This document shows positions 45,591 to 55,508 of a stretch of 64,000 nucleotides of DNA, one piece after another (the stretch's first letter is position 1; the number at the start of each line of letters is the position of its first letter). The translations under genes were made by a program, and so were the position numbers. Under the pieces are notes generated by a model, which worked only from the letters and a program-made list of their open reading frames with translations, ran no database searches and was not told the DNA's origin. The DNA is from Pseudomonas fulva (lineage in GTDB: Bacteria > Pseudomonadota > Gammaproteobacteria > Pseudomonadales > Pseudomonadaceae), in the NCBI RefSeq assembly GCF_015680705.1, contig NZ_JADNYP010000010.1, positions 110,877 through 174,876 of the forward strand, read 5' to 3'.

Positions 45591-46361
45591 TCAGCGAACC
45601 ACGATACCGCGCTGGGCCATGTAGGCCTTGGCTTCAGGCACCGTGTATTCGCCGAAATGGAAGATGCTCGCGGCCAATACCGCGCTGGCATGCCCCTCGA
45701 GGATTCCGTCCGCCAGATGCTGGAGGTTGCCCACGCCACCGGAGGCGATGACCGGAATCCCCAGCGCATCGCTGATCGCGCGGGTCACGCCCAGGTCGAA
45801 GCCGCTTTTCATGCCGTCCTGGTCCATGCTGGTCAGCAGGATCTCGCCAGCGCCCAGGCCTTCCATCTTGCGTGCCCACTCGACCGCGTCCAGCCCGGTC
45901 GGCTTGCGACCGCCATGGGTGAAGATCTCCCAGCGAGGCGCCTGGCCCGGTGCCGAGACCTTCTTCGCATCGATGGCGACGACGATGCACTGCGAACCGA
46001 AACGGTCGGCGGCCTCGCCTACGAACGCTGGATCGAACACCGCCGCCGTATTGATCGACACCTTGTCGGCACCGGCATTGAGCAGGTTGCGGATGTCCTG
46101 CACGGTGCGCACCCCGCCGCCCACGGTCAGGGGAATGAACACCTGGCTGGCCATGCGCTCGACCGTGTGCAAGGTGGTATCCCGACCATCGACGCTGGCG
46201 GTGATGTCGAGGAAGGTGATTTCGTCGGCGCCTTGCTCATCGTAGCGCCGAGCGATTTCCACCGGGTCGCCGGCATCGCGGATATTCTCGAACTTGACAC
46301 CCTTGACCACCCGGCCGTTGTCCACGTCCAGGCAAGGGATGATACGTTTTGCTAAAGCCAT
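45591..46361 (-). CDS. hisF: Imidazole glycerol phosphate synthase, cyclase subunit
   Basis: 256 residues, full length TIM barrel. Catalytic Asp11 (PCLDVDNG) and Asp131 region (SMDQDGM late; VVAIDAKKV mid), phosphate-binding TVGGGVRT and VIASGGVG. With HisH it forms imidazole glycerol phosphate and AICAR in histidine synthesis. 105 bases with repeats separate it from hisA. Confidence 0.97.
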   Translation of the reverse strand: MALAKRIIPCLDVDNGRVVKGVKFENIRDAGDPVEIARRYDEQGADEITFLDITASVDGRDTTLHTVERMASQVFIPLTVGGGVRTVQDIRNLLNAGADKVSINTAAVFDPAFVGEAADRFGSQCIVVAIDAKKVSAPGQAPRWEIFTHGGRKPTGLDAVEWARKMEGLGAGEILLTSMDQDGMKSGFDLGVTRAISDALGIPVIASGGVGNLQHLADGILEGHASAVLAASIFHFGEYTVPEAKAYMAQRGIVVR

Positions 46362-46378
46362 GAACTTCTCCGTTGGCG

Positions 46379-46466
46379 GGTTTCAAGCTGCAAGCGATCA
46401 TGCATTGCCTGGCTTGCAGTGCAAGGACAAGCGGTGCGGTCTCGCTTTTAGCTTGTGGCTTGCCGC
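46379..46466. repeat. AAGCTGCAAGC-type intergenic repeats between hisA and hisF
   Basis: Words TTTCAAGCTGCAAGCGATCA, GGCTTGCAGTGCAAG and AGCTTGTGGCTTGCCGCTTA fill the gap between hisA and hisF, in direct and inverted orientation. Same family as at 29319-29489. Confidence 0.65.
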
Positions 46467-47201
46467 TTACGCGTAGGTGTCGCAGAAAGCCTGGGCCTCG
46501 GCGACGTCAAGGGTGCCTTCGTAGATGGCGCGGCCAGTGATCGCGCCGATGATGCCAGGCGCCCTGGCTTCGAGCAGTGCCCTGATATCACCAAGATCGT
46601 GGATGCCGCCAGAGGCGATCACCGGAATCGAAGTGGCTTCGGCCAGGGCCTTGGTGAAGGGCACGTTGCAGCCTTGCATCATGCCGTCCTTGGCGATGTC
46701 GGTATAGACGATGGCCGATACCCCATCGGCCTCGAAACGCCTGGCCAGGTCGATCACCTGCACGGAGCTGACCTCGGCCCAGCCATCGGTGGCGACGAAA
46801 CCGTCCTTGGCGTCCAGACCGACGATGACCTTGCCAGGGAACGCCTTGCAGGCTTCGGCGACGAATTCTGGCTGCTTGACCGCCTTGGTTCCGATGATCA
46901 CGTAGCTGACCCCGGCCTTGACGTAATGCTCGATGGTTTCCAGCGAGCGGATGCCACCACCGATCTGGATCGGCAGGTCCGGGTAGCGCCTGGCGATGGC
47001 GGTCACCACTTCGCCATTGACCGGCTGGCCTTCGAAGGCGCCGTTCAGGTCGACCAGGTGCAACCGGCGGCAGCCGCCTTCGACCCACTTGGCGGCCATG
47101 CTCACCGGGTCATCGGAAAACACCGTGGAGTCTTCCATGCGGCCCTGGCGCAGGCGTACGCAGGCGCCATCCTTTAGATCGATAGCAGGAATAATCAGCA
47201 T
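46467..47201 (-). CDS. hisA: ProFAR isomerase
   Basis: 244 residues, full length. Starts [17 protein letters not shown] with catalytic Asp8; second acid in [11 protein letters not shown]; phosphate loops QIGGGIRS and [12 protein letters not shown]. Isomerises N'-formimino-5-aminoimidazole carboxamide ribotide in histidine synthesis. Same TIM-barrel family as HisF. Downstream of hisBH and the DUF2164 gene. Confidence 0.97.
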   Translation of the reverse strand: MLIIPAIDLKDGACVRLRQGRMEDSTVFSDDPVSMAAKWVEGGCRRLHLVDLNGAFEGQPVNGEVVTAIARRYPDLPIQIGGGIRSLETIEHYVKAGVSYVIIGTKAVKQPEFVAEACKAFPGKVIVGLDAKDGFVATDGWAEVSSVQVIDLARRFEADGVSAIVYTDIAKDGMMQGCNVPFTKALAEATSIPVIASGGIHDLGDIRALLEARAPGIIGAITGRAIYEGTLDVAEAQAFCDTYA

Positions 47202-47219
47202 GCTGTGTCCTTCGTCGGT

Positions 47220-47262
47220 TCAGGCGGCAAGCTGCAAGCCACTGGCTGCATGCATGCGCATC
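47220..47262. repeat. Short repeat copy before hisA
   Basis: GGCGGCAAGCTGCAAGCCACT is another copy of the dispersed AAGCTGCAAGC family, in the 102-base gap upstream of hisA. Confidence 0.5.
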
Positions 47263-47303
47263 AAATGTTCGTCAGGCGATCAAGCCGTGTCGCGCCTGCT
47301 CGG

Positions 47304-47567
47304 TCAATGACTCTTCTCGAGCGCCCACAGGTCGCTTTCGATGCTCTCGAAGCGCTCCTTGAGGTGTACCTGCACGTCGGCGATCGCCCGGTTGTAATAG
47401 TGCGGAGCGATTTCCTTGCTGAACAGCTCGAGCACCTCGGCCACCTCGAACGACCCCAGTCGCAGCTCGAAACGCTCTTCGAGAAAGCGCTTGAGGGTAT
47501 CGAGCGCCTCGCGCTCCTGCTCTGGCGCCAGGGTCATTCGGGCAGCCTTGGGGCCAGGCCGGCCCAT
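47304..47567 (-). CDS. DUF2164 protein in the his cluster
   Basis: 87 residues from ATG 47567 (TAATG with hisH); an internal ATG at 47537 (MTLAPEQ) is an alternative. The core reads LKRFLEERFELRLGSFEVAEVLELFSKEIAPHYYNRAI, the DUF2164 pattern, with a helical C-terminus. A small cytoplasmic protein of unknown function found between hisH and hisA in pseudomonads. Confidence 0.85.
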   Translation of the reverse strand: MGRPGPKAARMTLAPEQEREALDTLKRFLEERFELRLGSFEVAEVLELFSKEIAPHYYNRAIADVQVHLKERFESIESDLWALEKSH

Positions 47568-48205
47568 TACCAGCGCCCGTCCCAGGCAATGAAGTTCTGC
47601 AGCAGCTGCAGGCCGTGGGTGTGGCTCTTCTCTGGATGGAACTGCACGGCGAAGCGCGAGCCGTCGGCCAGCGCGGCGGCGAAGTCGACGCCATAGCGGC
47701 CGCGCCCCACCACCTGCCCCGGCTTGCCGGCATCGATGTAGTAGCTATGCACGAAGTAGAAGCGTGCCTGATCGGGAATGTCGTGCCAGAGCGGGTGGTC
47801 GACGGACTGGCTCACCTGGTTCCAGCCCATGTGCGGGACCTTCAGGTGCTGGTCGTCCTCGCGCAGGTCCTTGCCGAAGAAGCGTACCTGCCCGGGGAAC
47901 AGACCGATGCAGTCGACGCCGGCGTTTTCCTCGCTGTGATAGAGCAAGGCCTGCATGCCCACGCAGATGCCGAGGAACGGACGGTCCTGGCTGACTTCGC
48001 GAACCAGGCTGTCGAAGCCCAGGCGACGGATCTCGGCCATGCAGTCACGGATCGCGCCGACGCCAGGAAACACCACGCGGTCGGCTTCGCGGATCACCGC
48101 GGCGTCGCTGCTGACCAGCACCTTGCCGGCGCCTACATGCTCCAGGGCCTTGGCCACCGAGTGGAGGTTGCCCATGCCATAGTCGATGACGGCTACTGTC
48201 TGCAT
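47567..48205 (-). CDS. hisH: Imidazole glycerol phosphate synthase, glutaminase subunit
   Basis: 212 residues from ATG 48205 (TAATG overlap with hisB). Class I amidotransferase: oxyanion strand [12 protein letters not shown], nucleophile Cys in [10 protein letters not shown] (about residue 84), and His/Glu of the triad in AVQFHPEKS. Feeds ammonia to HisF. Confidence 0.97.
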   Translation of the reverse strand: MQTVAVIDYGMGNLHSVAKALEHVGAGKVLVSSDAAVIREADRVVFPGVGAIRDCMAEIRRLGFDSLVREVSQDRPFLGICVGMQALLYHSEENAGVDCIGLFPGQVRFFGKDLREDDQHLKVPHMGWNQVSQSVDHPLWHDIPDQARFYFVHSYYIDAGKPGQVVGRGRYGVDFAAALADGSRFAVQFHPEKSHTHGLQLLQNFIAWDGRW

Positions 48206-48798
48206 TACAGGCAACCCTTGGTGGAGGGCATCTGCCCGGCCATGCGTTCATCCAGTTCCACCGCCATGCGCAGCGCGCGGCCGAAGGCCTTGAACACCGT
48301 CTCGATCTGGTGGTGGGTGTTGTGCCCACGGAGATTGTCGATATGCAGGGTCACCAGGGCATGGTTGACGAAGCCCTGGAAGAATTCCTGGAACAGGTCC
48401 ACATCGAAACCACCGACCGAAGCGCGGGTGTAGGGTACGTGCATCTGCAAGCCAGGGCGCCCGGAAAAATCGATGACCACGCGCGACAGCGCCTCGTCCA
48501 GCGGCACGTAGGCATGTCCGTAGCGGCGGATGCCCTTCTTGTCGCCAATGGCCTGGGCGAATGCCTGGCCCAGGGTGATGCCGACGTCTTCGACGGTATG
48601 GTGATCGTCGATGTGCAGGTCGCCCTTGCACTCGATGTCCAGATCGATCAACCCGTGCCGGGCGATCTGGTCGAGCATGTGTTCCAGGAAAGGCACGCCG
48701 ATATCGAATCGGGCCTTGCCACTGCCATCGAGGTTGATCGAGGCCTTCACCTGGGTTTCCAGGGTATTGCGCTCGACGGAAGCCTTACGTTCGACCAT
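48205..48798 (-). CDS. hisB: Imidazoleglycerol-phosphate dehydratase
   Basis: 197 residues from ATG 48798, preceded by GGAG; a longer frame reading from 48903 is not supported. Manganese ligands in the two repeats: [15 protein letters not shown] with [13 protein letters not shown], and [11 protein letters not shown] with [15 protein letters not shown]. Single-function form, as usual in Pseudomonas. First gene of hisBH-DUF2164-hisAF. Confidence 0.97.
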   Translation of the reverse strand: MVERKASVERNTLETQVKASINLDGSGKARFDIGVPFLEHMLDQIARHGLIDLDIECKGDLHIDDHHTVEDVGITLGQAFAQAIGDKKGIRRYGHAYVPLDEALSRVVIDFSGRPGLQMHVPYTRASVGGFDVDLFQEFFQGFVNHALVTLHIDNLRGHNTHHQIETVFKAFGRALRMAVELDERMAGQMPSTKGCL

Positions 48799-48991
48799 CA
48801 CCAGCTCCGCAGAATCATTGGGCGAAAAGGCCGACATTATAGGCCCAGAAGCGCGCGGCTTGGAACGCGGATGACAGGTAGCGGGGAAATTTGTTCCAGG
48901 CACGCGTGGCGCGGCCCAGGTGTGCGTGCGGCCGCGATGGGCCGCAGGCTCCAGGAATCGGCGGGCGACTGTTCATCGCCGCGCTGACGCA

Positions 48992-50653
48992 TCAATTGAA
49001 CAGCACCGCCGTCTTCTGCAAGGTCACCCAGATCCCCCAGGCCAGCGGAATCCCCACCACCAGCCAGGCGAACACCACCAGCGGCTTGCTGCCAGGGGCG
49101 GCTTTCCACTCCAGGACCTGGCTGCCGTTGGCTCCCTTGTCATGGCTCAGGGCACGCTCGGCGGCAAGCTCGGCATCGGTCATGAAGTACTTGTCGGCGA
49201 CCGGCCGGACCAGGGCGTTGCAGATGAAGCCCAGCACCAGCAGGCCAGCCAGGATGTACAAGGTCATGTCGTAGGCCGCCGCACGCTCGACCCCAGCCGC
49301 CAGCTGGTATTCGCGCAGGTAGGTGATCAGCACCGGGCCGAGCACGCCGGCAGCGGCCCAGGCGGTCAGCAGGCGACCGTGGATGGCACCGACCATCTGC
49401 GTGCCGAACAGGTCCGCCAAGTAGGCAGGCACCGTGGAGAAACCGCCACCGTACATCGACAGGATGATGCAGAACGCTGCCACGAACAGCGCGACGTTGC
49501 CGATGTGGCCCATGTTCGGCACCAGGCCGTAGAGCGCCACGCCGATGGCGAAGAAGGCGAAATAGGTGTTCTTGCGACCGATGTAGTCGGAGAAGGACGC
49601 CCAGAAGAACCGCCCGCCGATGTTGAACAGGCTGAGCAAACCGGTGAAGCCGGCGGCAATGGCCGCGATCTGTGCCAGCTGGGCGGCGTTGAGCTCGCCG
49701 AAGCTCAGCTCGTTGCCCAGCAGCTTGCCGGCGAAGACTTCCTGCAGCAGCGGCGAAGCCATGCCGAGGATACCGATACCGGCCGAAACGTTCAGGCACA
49801 GCACCAGCCAGATCAGCACGAACTGTGGCGTCTTCCAGGCCACGCTGACGTGCACGTGCCGGTCGGTGATCATGCCGCTGGCGGATTTCTTCTGCGGTAC
49901 CATCCAGCCTGCCGGCTTCCAACCGGTCGGCGGTACGCGATAGGCCAGGGCACCGGCAGTCATGAACACCAGGTAGATCAGCGCCATGACCACGAAGCTC
50001 TGCCACACGCCGACGCTTTCGGCGGAAGCGAAATGCCCCATCAGCGCGGTCGCCAGCGGAGCACCGACCATGGCACCGCCACCAAAGCCCATGATGGCCA
50101 TGCCAGTCGCCATGCCACGCTTGTCCGGGAACCACTTGATCAAGGTCGAGACCGGCGAGATGTAGCCCAGGCCCAGGCCGATACCGCCAATCACGCCCGA
50201 GCCCAGCCACATCAGCCACAGCTGATGGGTCTTCACGCCGATCGCCGAGATCAGCAGGCCACCGCACCAGCACAAGGCCGAGACCAGGCCAGCCTTGCGC
50301 GGGCCGGCATGCTCCAGCCAGCCACCGAGCACGGCGGCCGAGCAGCCGAGGAAGACGAAGAACAGGGTGTAGATCCAGCTGAGCATCGAGATCGGCCAGT
50401 CACAGTCGCTGCTCGACAGACGAGCCACGAAGCTCATGTCCGGTGCGCAGGCCACCGGGGCGTCGATGCCGATCGCCTGCGACAGCGGCAGCCAGAACAC
50501 CGAGAAGCCGTAGGCCATGCCGATGCACAGGTGGATGGCCAGGGCCGCCGGCGGGACCAGCCAGCGGTTGAAGCCGGGACGAGCAATGATGCGCTCCTTG
50601 GACAGGAAGCCTGGCTGTTTCGCCGGCACCCCTGCCTCGATATGCTTGTTCAT
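48992..50653 (-). CDS. OFA-family MFS transporter (oxalate/formate antiporter-like)
   Basis: 553 residues from ATG 50653. Twelve hydrophobic segments with an unusually long cytoplasmic C-terminus (about 510-530) before a last hydrophobic stretch (VVFAWLVVGIPLAWGIWV). OFA marks: RWLVPPAALAIHLCIGMAYGFSVFWLPLSQAIG at the start, GGWLEHAGPRKAGLVS (motif A type), GLGLGYISPVSTLIKWFPDKRGMATG and SFSDYIGRKNTYFAFF. Substrate is probably a small organic acid (YhjX-like proteins are pyruvate-induced), not provable from sequence. Confidence 0.85.
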   Translation of the reverse strand: MNKHIEAGVPAKQPGFLSKERIIARPGFNRWLVPPAALAIHLCIGMAYGFSVFWLPLSQAIGIDAPVACAPDMSFVARLSSSDCDWPISMLSWIYTLFFVFLGCSAAVLGGWLEHAGPRKAGLVSALCWCGGLLISAIGVKTHQLWLMWLGSGVIGGIGLGLGYISPVSTLIKWFPDKRGMATGMAIMGFGGGAMVGAPLATALMGHFASAESVGVWQSFVVMALIYLVFMTAGALAYRVPPTGWKPAGWMVPQKKSASGMITDRHVHVSVAWKTPQFVLIWLVLCLNVSAGIGILGMASPLLQEVFAGKLLGNELSFGELNAAQLAQIAAIAAGFTGLLSLFNIGGRFFWASFSDYIGRKNTYFAFFAIGVALYGLVPNMGHIGNVALFVAAFCIILSMYGGGFSTVPAYLADLFGTQMVGAIHGRLLTAWAAAGVLGPVLITYLREYQLAAGVERAAAYDMTLYILAGLLVLGFICNALVRPVADKYFMTDAELAAERALSHDKGANGSQVLEWKAAPGSKPLVVFAWLVVGIPLAWGIWVTLQKTAVLFN

Positions 50654-51031
50654 GATGGTTCCTATGTAGGTAAAGGCACGCTTCGAGGGTCGGATGCCCG
50701 GCTTTCCCTGGCCTGTGCGAAGGCAATGGTCAGTCTTTTCCAATCGTCCGCGACAATAGGCCGCAGTCGCTGCGAAGCGGCGCAAGAGTACCAGCGCGCA
50801 CGCCGGTCCGCTCTACTGTGTCACGGTAAATTTCACCAGTGGCTTCAGCAGGAGGCGCAGCCTCGCAGCCTGCAAATCGGCCAACGGCTCGGACTGCCCT
50901 GGCTGCCGCCATGGACCGAGAAATAGAGTAGGAAATATCCGATATCATTGGTCGGATACTCAGACAGTGCAGGCCGTGACGTTATACTCAGCGGCCGTCA
51001 ACTTCAGAAATCGGACTACAAGGACTCGCCC
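50654..51031. other. Region between the OFA transporter and AsmA genes
   Basis: 378 bases with divergent genes at each end. It contains a 7-bp inverted repeat TATCCGA (50936-50942)/TCGGATA (50952-50958), a possible operator. Nothing else is recognised. Confidence 0.45.
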
Positions 51032-53278
51032 ATGAAAGCGTTCGGCAAAATCCTGGGGCTGGTACTTCTCGGATTGTTGCTGGTCATCGTGGCGCTGGGC
51101 TTCGCCCTGACCCACCTCTTCGACCCCAACGACTACAAAGACGAGATCCGCCAACTGGCTCGCGAAAAGGCGCACGTGGAGCTGACCCTCGATGGCGATA
51201 TCGGCTGGAGCCTGTTCCCCTGGCTGGGCCTGGAGCTGCACGAGGCCAGCGTCGCCACGTTGCAGAACCCCAAGGTGCCATTCGCCGACCTGCAGATGCT
51301 CGGCCTCTCGGTGCGGGTCCTGCCGCTGCTGCGTCGCGAAGTGCAGATGAGCGATGTCCGCATCGAAGGCCTGGACCTGATCCTGGCGCGCGACGAACAG
51401 GGCCATGGCAACTGGGAAGACATCGGCAAACCGCTGCCCGATGGCAAGAGCGACACGGCCCCTGCCTCGGCGCCGGACGAGGACGTCGCCGCGGATGGCG
51501 AGCAGGCCAGCCCGGCACGTTCGGTGAAGCTGGATATCGATAGCCTGACCATCAACAACGCACGGGTCCGCTACAGCGACGCGCGCACCGGCCAGACCTT
51601 CGCCGCCGAAAGCATCCAGCTGAGCACCGATGCCGTGCATGAAGGCGTGAACATTCCACTCAAGGCCTCGGCTTTCCTCAGCGTCGGCAAGCCGAACCTC
51701 AAGGCGCGCACCGAACTCACCGGCGAGCTGCGCCTGGACCGCAAGCTCAAGCGCTATGCATTCGAGGACATGCGCCTTTCCGGCGAAACGTCGGGCGAGC
51801 CACTGGGCGGCAAGACCGTGACCTTCGCGGCGCAGGGCCAGCTGCTGGTCGACCTGGCAGCCAACGTGGCCTCCTGGAGCGGCCTGAAAGTCTCGGCCAA
51901 CCAGTTGCGCGCCCTGGGCGAACTGAACGTGCGCGAGCTGGACAAGGCACCCCAGCTCAGCGGCGGGTTGTCGGTCGCCCAATTCGACCTGCGCACCTTC
52001 CTCGAGGGCATCGGCCACCCGCTGCCGACTACCCGCGACCCGGCCGCCTTCGGCAAGCTGGAACTGGTCACGCGCCTGCAAGGCAGCGCCAGCAGCCTGG
52101 CCCTGGAGGATCTGACGCTCAAGCTCGACGAGAGCACCTTCAGCGGTCGCATCGCCATCGACGACTTCGCCAGGCAAGCCCTGCGCCTGCAGCTCAGGAA
52201 TGACGCCTTCGACGCCGACCACTACCTGCCCGCCAGGAGCGAGCAGACCAAGAGTGTCGGCGCGGCCCGCCAGGCCGAGGTGCGTCAGCAGGAAGCCAGC
52301 GCAACCGCGGGCGCCGGAACCAGCCCACTGCCGGCGACGCCGACGCAGGTGGCCTGGAGCAATGAGAAGCTGCTGCCGATCGACCGCCTGCGCGCGCTCG
52401 ACCTGCAGGCCGACCTGAGCTTCACCCGCCTGACCCTGAACAAGCTGGCCATCGCGGACGCCAGCCTCCAGGTGTCTGGCCAGAACGGCCTGCTCAACCT
52501 GCAAAGCCTGCGCGGCAACCTCTACAATGGCACCTTCAGCGCCAATGGCACCCTGGACGTGCGTCCGGCAGTGCCACAGCTTGGCGTCAGTACCCGGATC
52601 AACCGAGTGCCGGTGGAGCACTTCATCAAGCGCGACGATCCGCAACAGGCGCCACCCGTCAAGGGCCTGCTGACGTTGTCCGGCGACCTGACGGCCAGCG
52701 GCAACAGCCAGAAGGCCCTGATCGACACGCTCAACGGCAATGCCAGCTTCACCATCGACGACGGCGTGCTGGTCAACGCCAATCTCGAGCAGCAGCTGTG
52801 CCGGGCCATTGCCACGCTCAACCGCAAGCAGCTCAGCGGCGAGCCGCGTGGCAAGGACACACCGTTCGAAGCACTGCGCGGGACCTTGGTGGTACGCAAC
52901 GGCGTGGCCAGCAACCCGGACCTCAAGGCGCGCATCCCTGGCCTGGCAGTCAATGGCAACGGCGACCTGGACTTGCGCGTACTCGGCATGGACTATCGGG
53001 TCGGCATCCTGGTCGAGGGTGACCAGCGCGCCATGCCGGACCCGGCCTGCCAGGTCAACGAACGCTACGTCGGGGTCGAGCTACCACTCCGCTGCCGTGG
53101 CCCGCTGGAACTGGGCGCCAAGGCCTGCCGCCTGGACCAGGATGGTCTGGGCAAGGTCGCCGCCAAGCTGGCCGGCAACCGCCTCAACGAAAAACTCAAC
53201 GAGAAGATCGACGAAAAGCTGGGTGACAAGGTCAGTCCCGAGCTCAAAGACGCGCTCAAGGGCTTGTTCAAACGATGA
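51032..53278 (+). CDS. AsmA family envelope protein
   Basis: 748 residues from ATG 51032. One N-terminal membrane helix (6-27), then a long periplasmic body: AsmA N-terminal region ([43 protein letters not shown]) and the AsmA-2 C-terminal region near 470-680 ([35 protein letters not shown]). C-terminal [16 protein letters not shown] is a charged tail. AsmA-like proteins are thought to carry lipids to the outer membrane. Overlaps mutY by four bases; mutY and yggX follow in one transcript. Confidence 0.9.
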   Translation: MKAFGKILGLVLLGLLLVIVALGFALTHLFDPNDYKDEIRQLAREKAHVELTLDGDIGWSLFPWLGLELHEASVATLQNPKVPFADLQMLGLSVRVLPLLRREVQMSDVRIEGLDLILARDEQGHGNWEDIGKPLPDGKSDTAPASAPDEDVAADGEQASPARSVKLDIDSLTINNARVRYSDARTGQTFAAESIQLSTDAVHEGVNIPLKASAFLSVGKPNLKARTELTGELRLDRKLKRYAFEDMRLSGETSGEPLGGKTVTFAAQGQLLVDLAANVASWSGLKVSANQLRALGELNVRELDKAPQLSGGLSVAQFDLRTFLEGIGHPLPTTRDPAAFGKLELVTRLQGSASSLALEDLTLKLDESTFSGRIAIDDFARQALRLQLRNDAFDADHYLPARSEQTKSVGAARQAEVRQQEASATAGAGTSPLPATPTQVAWSNEKLLPIDRLRALDLQADLSFTRLTLNKLAIADASLQVSGQNGLLNLQSLRGNLYNGTFSANGTLDVRPAVPQLGVSTRINRVPVEHFIKRDDPQQAPPVKGLLTLSGDLTASGNSQKALIDTLNGNASFTIDDGVLVNANLEQQLCRAIATLNRKQLSGEPRGKDTPFEALRGTLVVRNGVASNPDLKARIPGLAVNGNGDLDLRVLGMDYRVGILVEGDQRAMPDPACQVNERYVGVELPLRCRGPLELGAKACRLDQDGLGKVAAKLAGNRLNEKLNEKIDEKLGDKVSPELKDALKGLFKR

Positions 53279-54342
53279 ATCCCCAGCAGTTCTCCAGCGC
53301 CGTGCTGGATTGGTTCGACCGTCATGGCCGTCATGACCTGCCCTGGCAACAGGGCATCAACCCGTACCGTGTATGGGTTTCGGAAATCATGCTGCAGCAG
53401 ACTCAGGTGAGCACCGTGCTCAACTACTTCGACCGCTTCATGCAGGCCCTGCCCACCGTCACGGATCTTGCCGCGGCGCCCGAGGACGAAGTGTTGCACC
53501 TGTGGACCGGGCTGGGCTACTACACCCGGGCGCGCAACTTGCAGAAGGCCGCGAAGATCGTGGTCGAGCAGCACGGTGGAGAGTTTCCGCGCAGTGTCGC
53601 CGAGCTGATCGAGCTGCCCGGCATCGGCCGCTCCACCGCTGGCGCCATCGCCAGCATCAGCATGGGCCTGCGAGCCCCGATCCTCGACGGCAACGTCAAG
53701 CGCGTGCTGGCCCGCTTCATCGCGCAGCCGGGCTACCCTGGCGAGCCCAAGGTGGCCAATGCCCTGTGGGCGGCGGCGGAACGCTTCACGCCGCTGACCC
53801 GGGTCAACGACTATACCCAGGCGATGATGGACCTGGGCGCGACCTTGTGTACGCGCAGCAAGCCGAGTTGCCTGATCTGCCCCCTTCAGCAAGGATGCGA
53901 AGCGCACCTGCTCGGCCTCGAGACCCGCTACCCCGAACCCAAGCCGCGCAAGACGCTGCCACAGCGGCGCACGCTGATGCCGCTGCTGGCCAACGAGCAA
54001 GGCGAGATCCTGCTCTACCGACGCCCGTCCACGGGGCTCTGGGGCGGCTTGTGGAGCCTGCCGGAACTCGACAGCCTGGGCCAGCTCGAGGACCTGGCCT
54101 ACCAGCACGGCCTGCGCCTGGCCGGGCGGCAGCCGCTGGACGGGCTGACGCACACCTTCAGCCACTTCCAGTTGGCCATCGAGCCCTGGCTGGTCCACGT
54201 CGACGGGGCCGAGCCGCGCATGGCCGAGGCCGACTGGCTCTGGTATAACCTGGCCACCCCGCCGCGCCTGGGCCTGGCCGCCCCGGTCAAGAAACTGCTC
54301 GAACGCGCGGCCGAGCAAATCACCGCAGGAGAGCCGCAATGA
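53275..54342 (+). CDS. mutY: Adenine DNA glycosylase
   Basis: 355 residues. Removes A opposite 8-oxoguanine. HhH-GPD domain with [19 protein letters not shown] and the catalytic Asp in [13 protein letters not shown]; 4Fe-4S loop [17 protein letters not shown] (C-x6-C-x2-C-x5-C); C-terminal NUDIX-like domain for 8-oxoG ([29 protein letters not shown]). Overlaps asmA and yggX (ATGA each). Confidence 0.97.
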   Translation: MNPQQFSSAVLDWFDRHGRHDLPWQQGINPYRVWVSEIMLQQTQVSTVLNYFDRFMQALPTVTDLAAAPEDEVLHLWTGLGYYTRARNLQKAAKIVVEQHGGEFPRSVAELIELPGIGRSTAGAIASISMGLRAPILDGNVKRVLARFIAQPGYPGEPKVANALWAAAERFTPLTRVNDYTQAMMDLGATLCTRSKPSCLICPLQQGCEAHLLGLETRYPEPKPRKTLPQRRTLMPLLANEQGEILLYRRPSTGLWGGLWSLPELDSLGQLEDLAYQHGLRLAGRQPLDGLTHTFSHFQLAIEPWLVHVDGAEPRMAEADWLWYNLATPPRLGLAAPVKKLLERAAEQITAGEPQ

Positions 54343-54611
54343 CCCGCACCGTGTTGTGCCGCAAGTACAAAGAAGAACTGCCAGGCCTGGAGCGCCCGCC
54401 CTACCCCGGCGCCAAGGGCCAGGACATCTTCGAGCACATCTCGCAGAAGGCCTGGGCCGACTGGCAGAAGGAGCAGACCATGCTGATCAACGAGAAGCGC
54501 CTGAACATGATGAACGCCGAGGACCGCAAGTTCCTCCAGGGCGAGATGGACAAGTACTTCTCTGGCGAGGACTACGCCAAGGCCGAAGGCTACGTACCGC
54601 CTAGCGAATGA
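54339..54611 (+). CDS. yggX: Fe(II)-trafficking / oxidative damage protection protein
   Basis: 90 residues. Typical start [24 protein letters not shown] with its single Cys, then [19 protein letters not shown] and the C-terminal [19 protein letters not shown]. Protects Fe-S clusters from oxidants; co-transcribed with mutY as in most gamma-proteobacteria. Confidence 0.97.
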   Translation: MTRTVLCRKYKEELPGLERPPYPGAKGQDIFEHISQKAWADWQKEQTMLINEKRLNMMNAEDRKFLQGEMDKYFSGEDYAKAEGYVPPSE

Positions 54612-54663
54612 GCCCCGAAAAACGTAAGCGACGGAATTAATTTAAAAAATTTTCAAAAGACGC

Positions 54664-54692
54664 TTGACCGAAACCTGAAAAAGCTTTTTAAT
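54664..54692 (+). promoter_or_regulatory. Sigma-70 promoter of tRNA-Phe
   Basis: TTGACC at 54664-54669 and TTTAAT at 54687-54692 with a 17-base spacer, ending 10 bases before the tRNA. Confidence 0.7.
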
Positions 54693-54702
54693 GCGCCCCG
54701 TT

Positions 54703-54778
54703 GCCCAGATAGCTCAGTCGGTAGAGCAGAGGATTGAAAATCCTCGTGTCGGCGGTTCGACTCCGTCTCTGGGCACCA
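54703..54778 (+). tRNA. tRNA-Phe (GAA)
   Basis: 76 bases including encoded CCA. Acceptor stem GCCCAGA/TCTGGGC, D-loop AGCTCAGTCGGTAGAGC, anticodon loop TTGAAAA (anticodon GAA), T-arm GGTTCGACTCC. A rho-independent terminator follows. Confidence 0.98.
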
Positions 54779-54786
54779 AACATCGA

Positions 54787-54818
54787 AACCCCTGAATCGA
54801 AAGGTTCAGGGGTTTTTT
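54787..54818 (+). terminator. Terminator of tRNA-Phe
   Basis: 10-bp stem AACCCCTGAA/TTCAGGGGTT, 8-base loop, followed by a T6 run. Confidence 0.92.
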
Positions 54819-54826
54819 GTTTGTGC

Positions 54827-54960
54827 CGCGCAAAGCCACAAGCCACAAGCAAAGCGATCCGCGCCGGACACGAGCGTGCAATGAGCTGCCTGTCGCGACG
54901 TTGGACTGCTTTCACTTGTAGCTCGAGACTTGAAGCATGTGACTCCAAGCCTCAAGCTTG
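54827..54960. repeat. Degenerate AAGC/CAAGC repeat block
   Basis: CACAAGCCACAAGC, TTGTAGCTCGAGACTTGAAGC and CAAGCCTCAAGCTTGG lie between the terminator and the next gene; they resemble degraded copies of the dispersed AAGCTGCAAGC family. Confidence 0.5.
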
Positions 54961-54993
54961 GCTCCTTTCAGACTGCCCAAGGACCCGCCCCGC

Positions 54994-55437
54994 ATGGCCT
55001 CCAACACCAAGCAACAGAAACGCGCCAAGCGCGCCGCCACCAAGGCCAAGCAGAACCGCATGGTGCGCAGCGGGCAGGCGGTCAAGGCCATGAGCGGCGA
55101 GAGCACCAGCGTCGAGCAGGTCTTCAGCAAGGCCATGGACTCGGGCAGCTACAACGATCTGTTCGCGCGCATGAAACAGGCCCAGGAAGGCGGCCTGGTA
55201 CCGATGATCTCGGTGTTCCTGGTAGACCCGTTGCTGGCGCTGGTACTCAAGGGCCACAAGGAAGAGCATGCCACTGACTATATCGTCCTGGTGTTCACCG
55301 CCTACCGCCAATGGCTCGACGGCGCCGACGAGGACGTCACCATGGCCTGGCTGGAAAGTGACGAGTTCCAGCAGGCCTACATCTCGGCCTCCGAGCTCGT
55401 GGCCAAGCAGCAGCAACAGCAGAAGCAGTTTGGCTGA
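54994..55437 (+). CDS. Conserved hypothetical protein with basic N-terminus
   Basis: 147 residues from ATG 54994 with AAGGAC upstream. The first 25 residues are strongly basic (NTKQQKRAKRAATKAKQNRM), suggesting RNA or DNA contact; the middle (SVEQVFSKAMDSGSYNDLFARMKQAQ) and the ALVLKGHKEEHATDYIVLVFTAYRQWL region are helical; the end is a glutamine run (QQQQQKQF). No signal peptide. I know it only as a conserved Pseudomonas gene at this place next to gabP; no function is known. A bidirectional terminator follows. Confidence 0.75.
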   Translation: MASNTKQQKRAKRAATKAKQNRMVRSGQAVKAMSGESTSVEQVFSKAMDSGSYNDLFARMKQAQEGGLVPMISVFLVDPLLALVLKGHKEEHATDYIVLVFTAYRQWLDGADEDVTMAWLESDEFQQAYISASELVAKQQQQQKQFG

Positions 55438-55452
55438 AGTCCCAAGCTGCAG

Positions 55453-55492
55453 AAAAAGGCCTCGCCCCCAGGTCGGGAGCGAGGCCTTTTTT
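55453..55492. terminator. Bidirectional terminator between the hypothetical gene and gabP
   Basis: Stem AAAAAGGCCTCGC/GCGAGGCCTTTTT with a 13-base loop; A-run on one side and T6 on the other serve both converging genes. Confidence 0.9.
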
Positions 55493-55508
55493 CGTCCGCC
55501 AGGATCGG

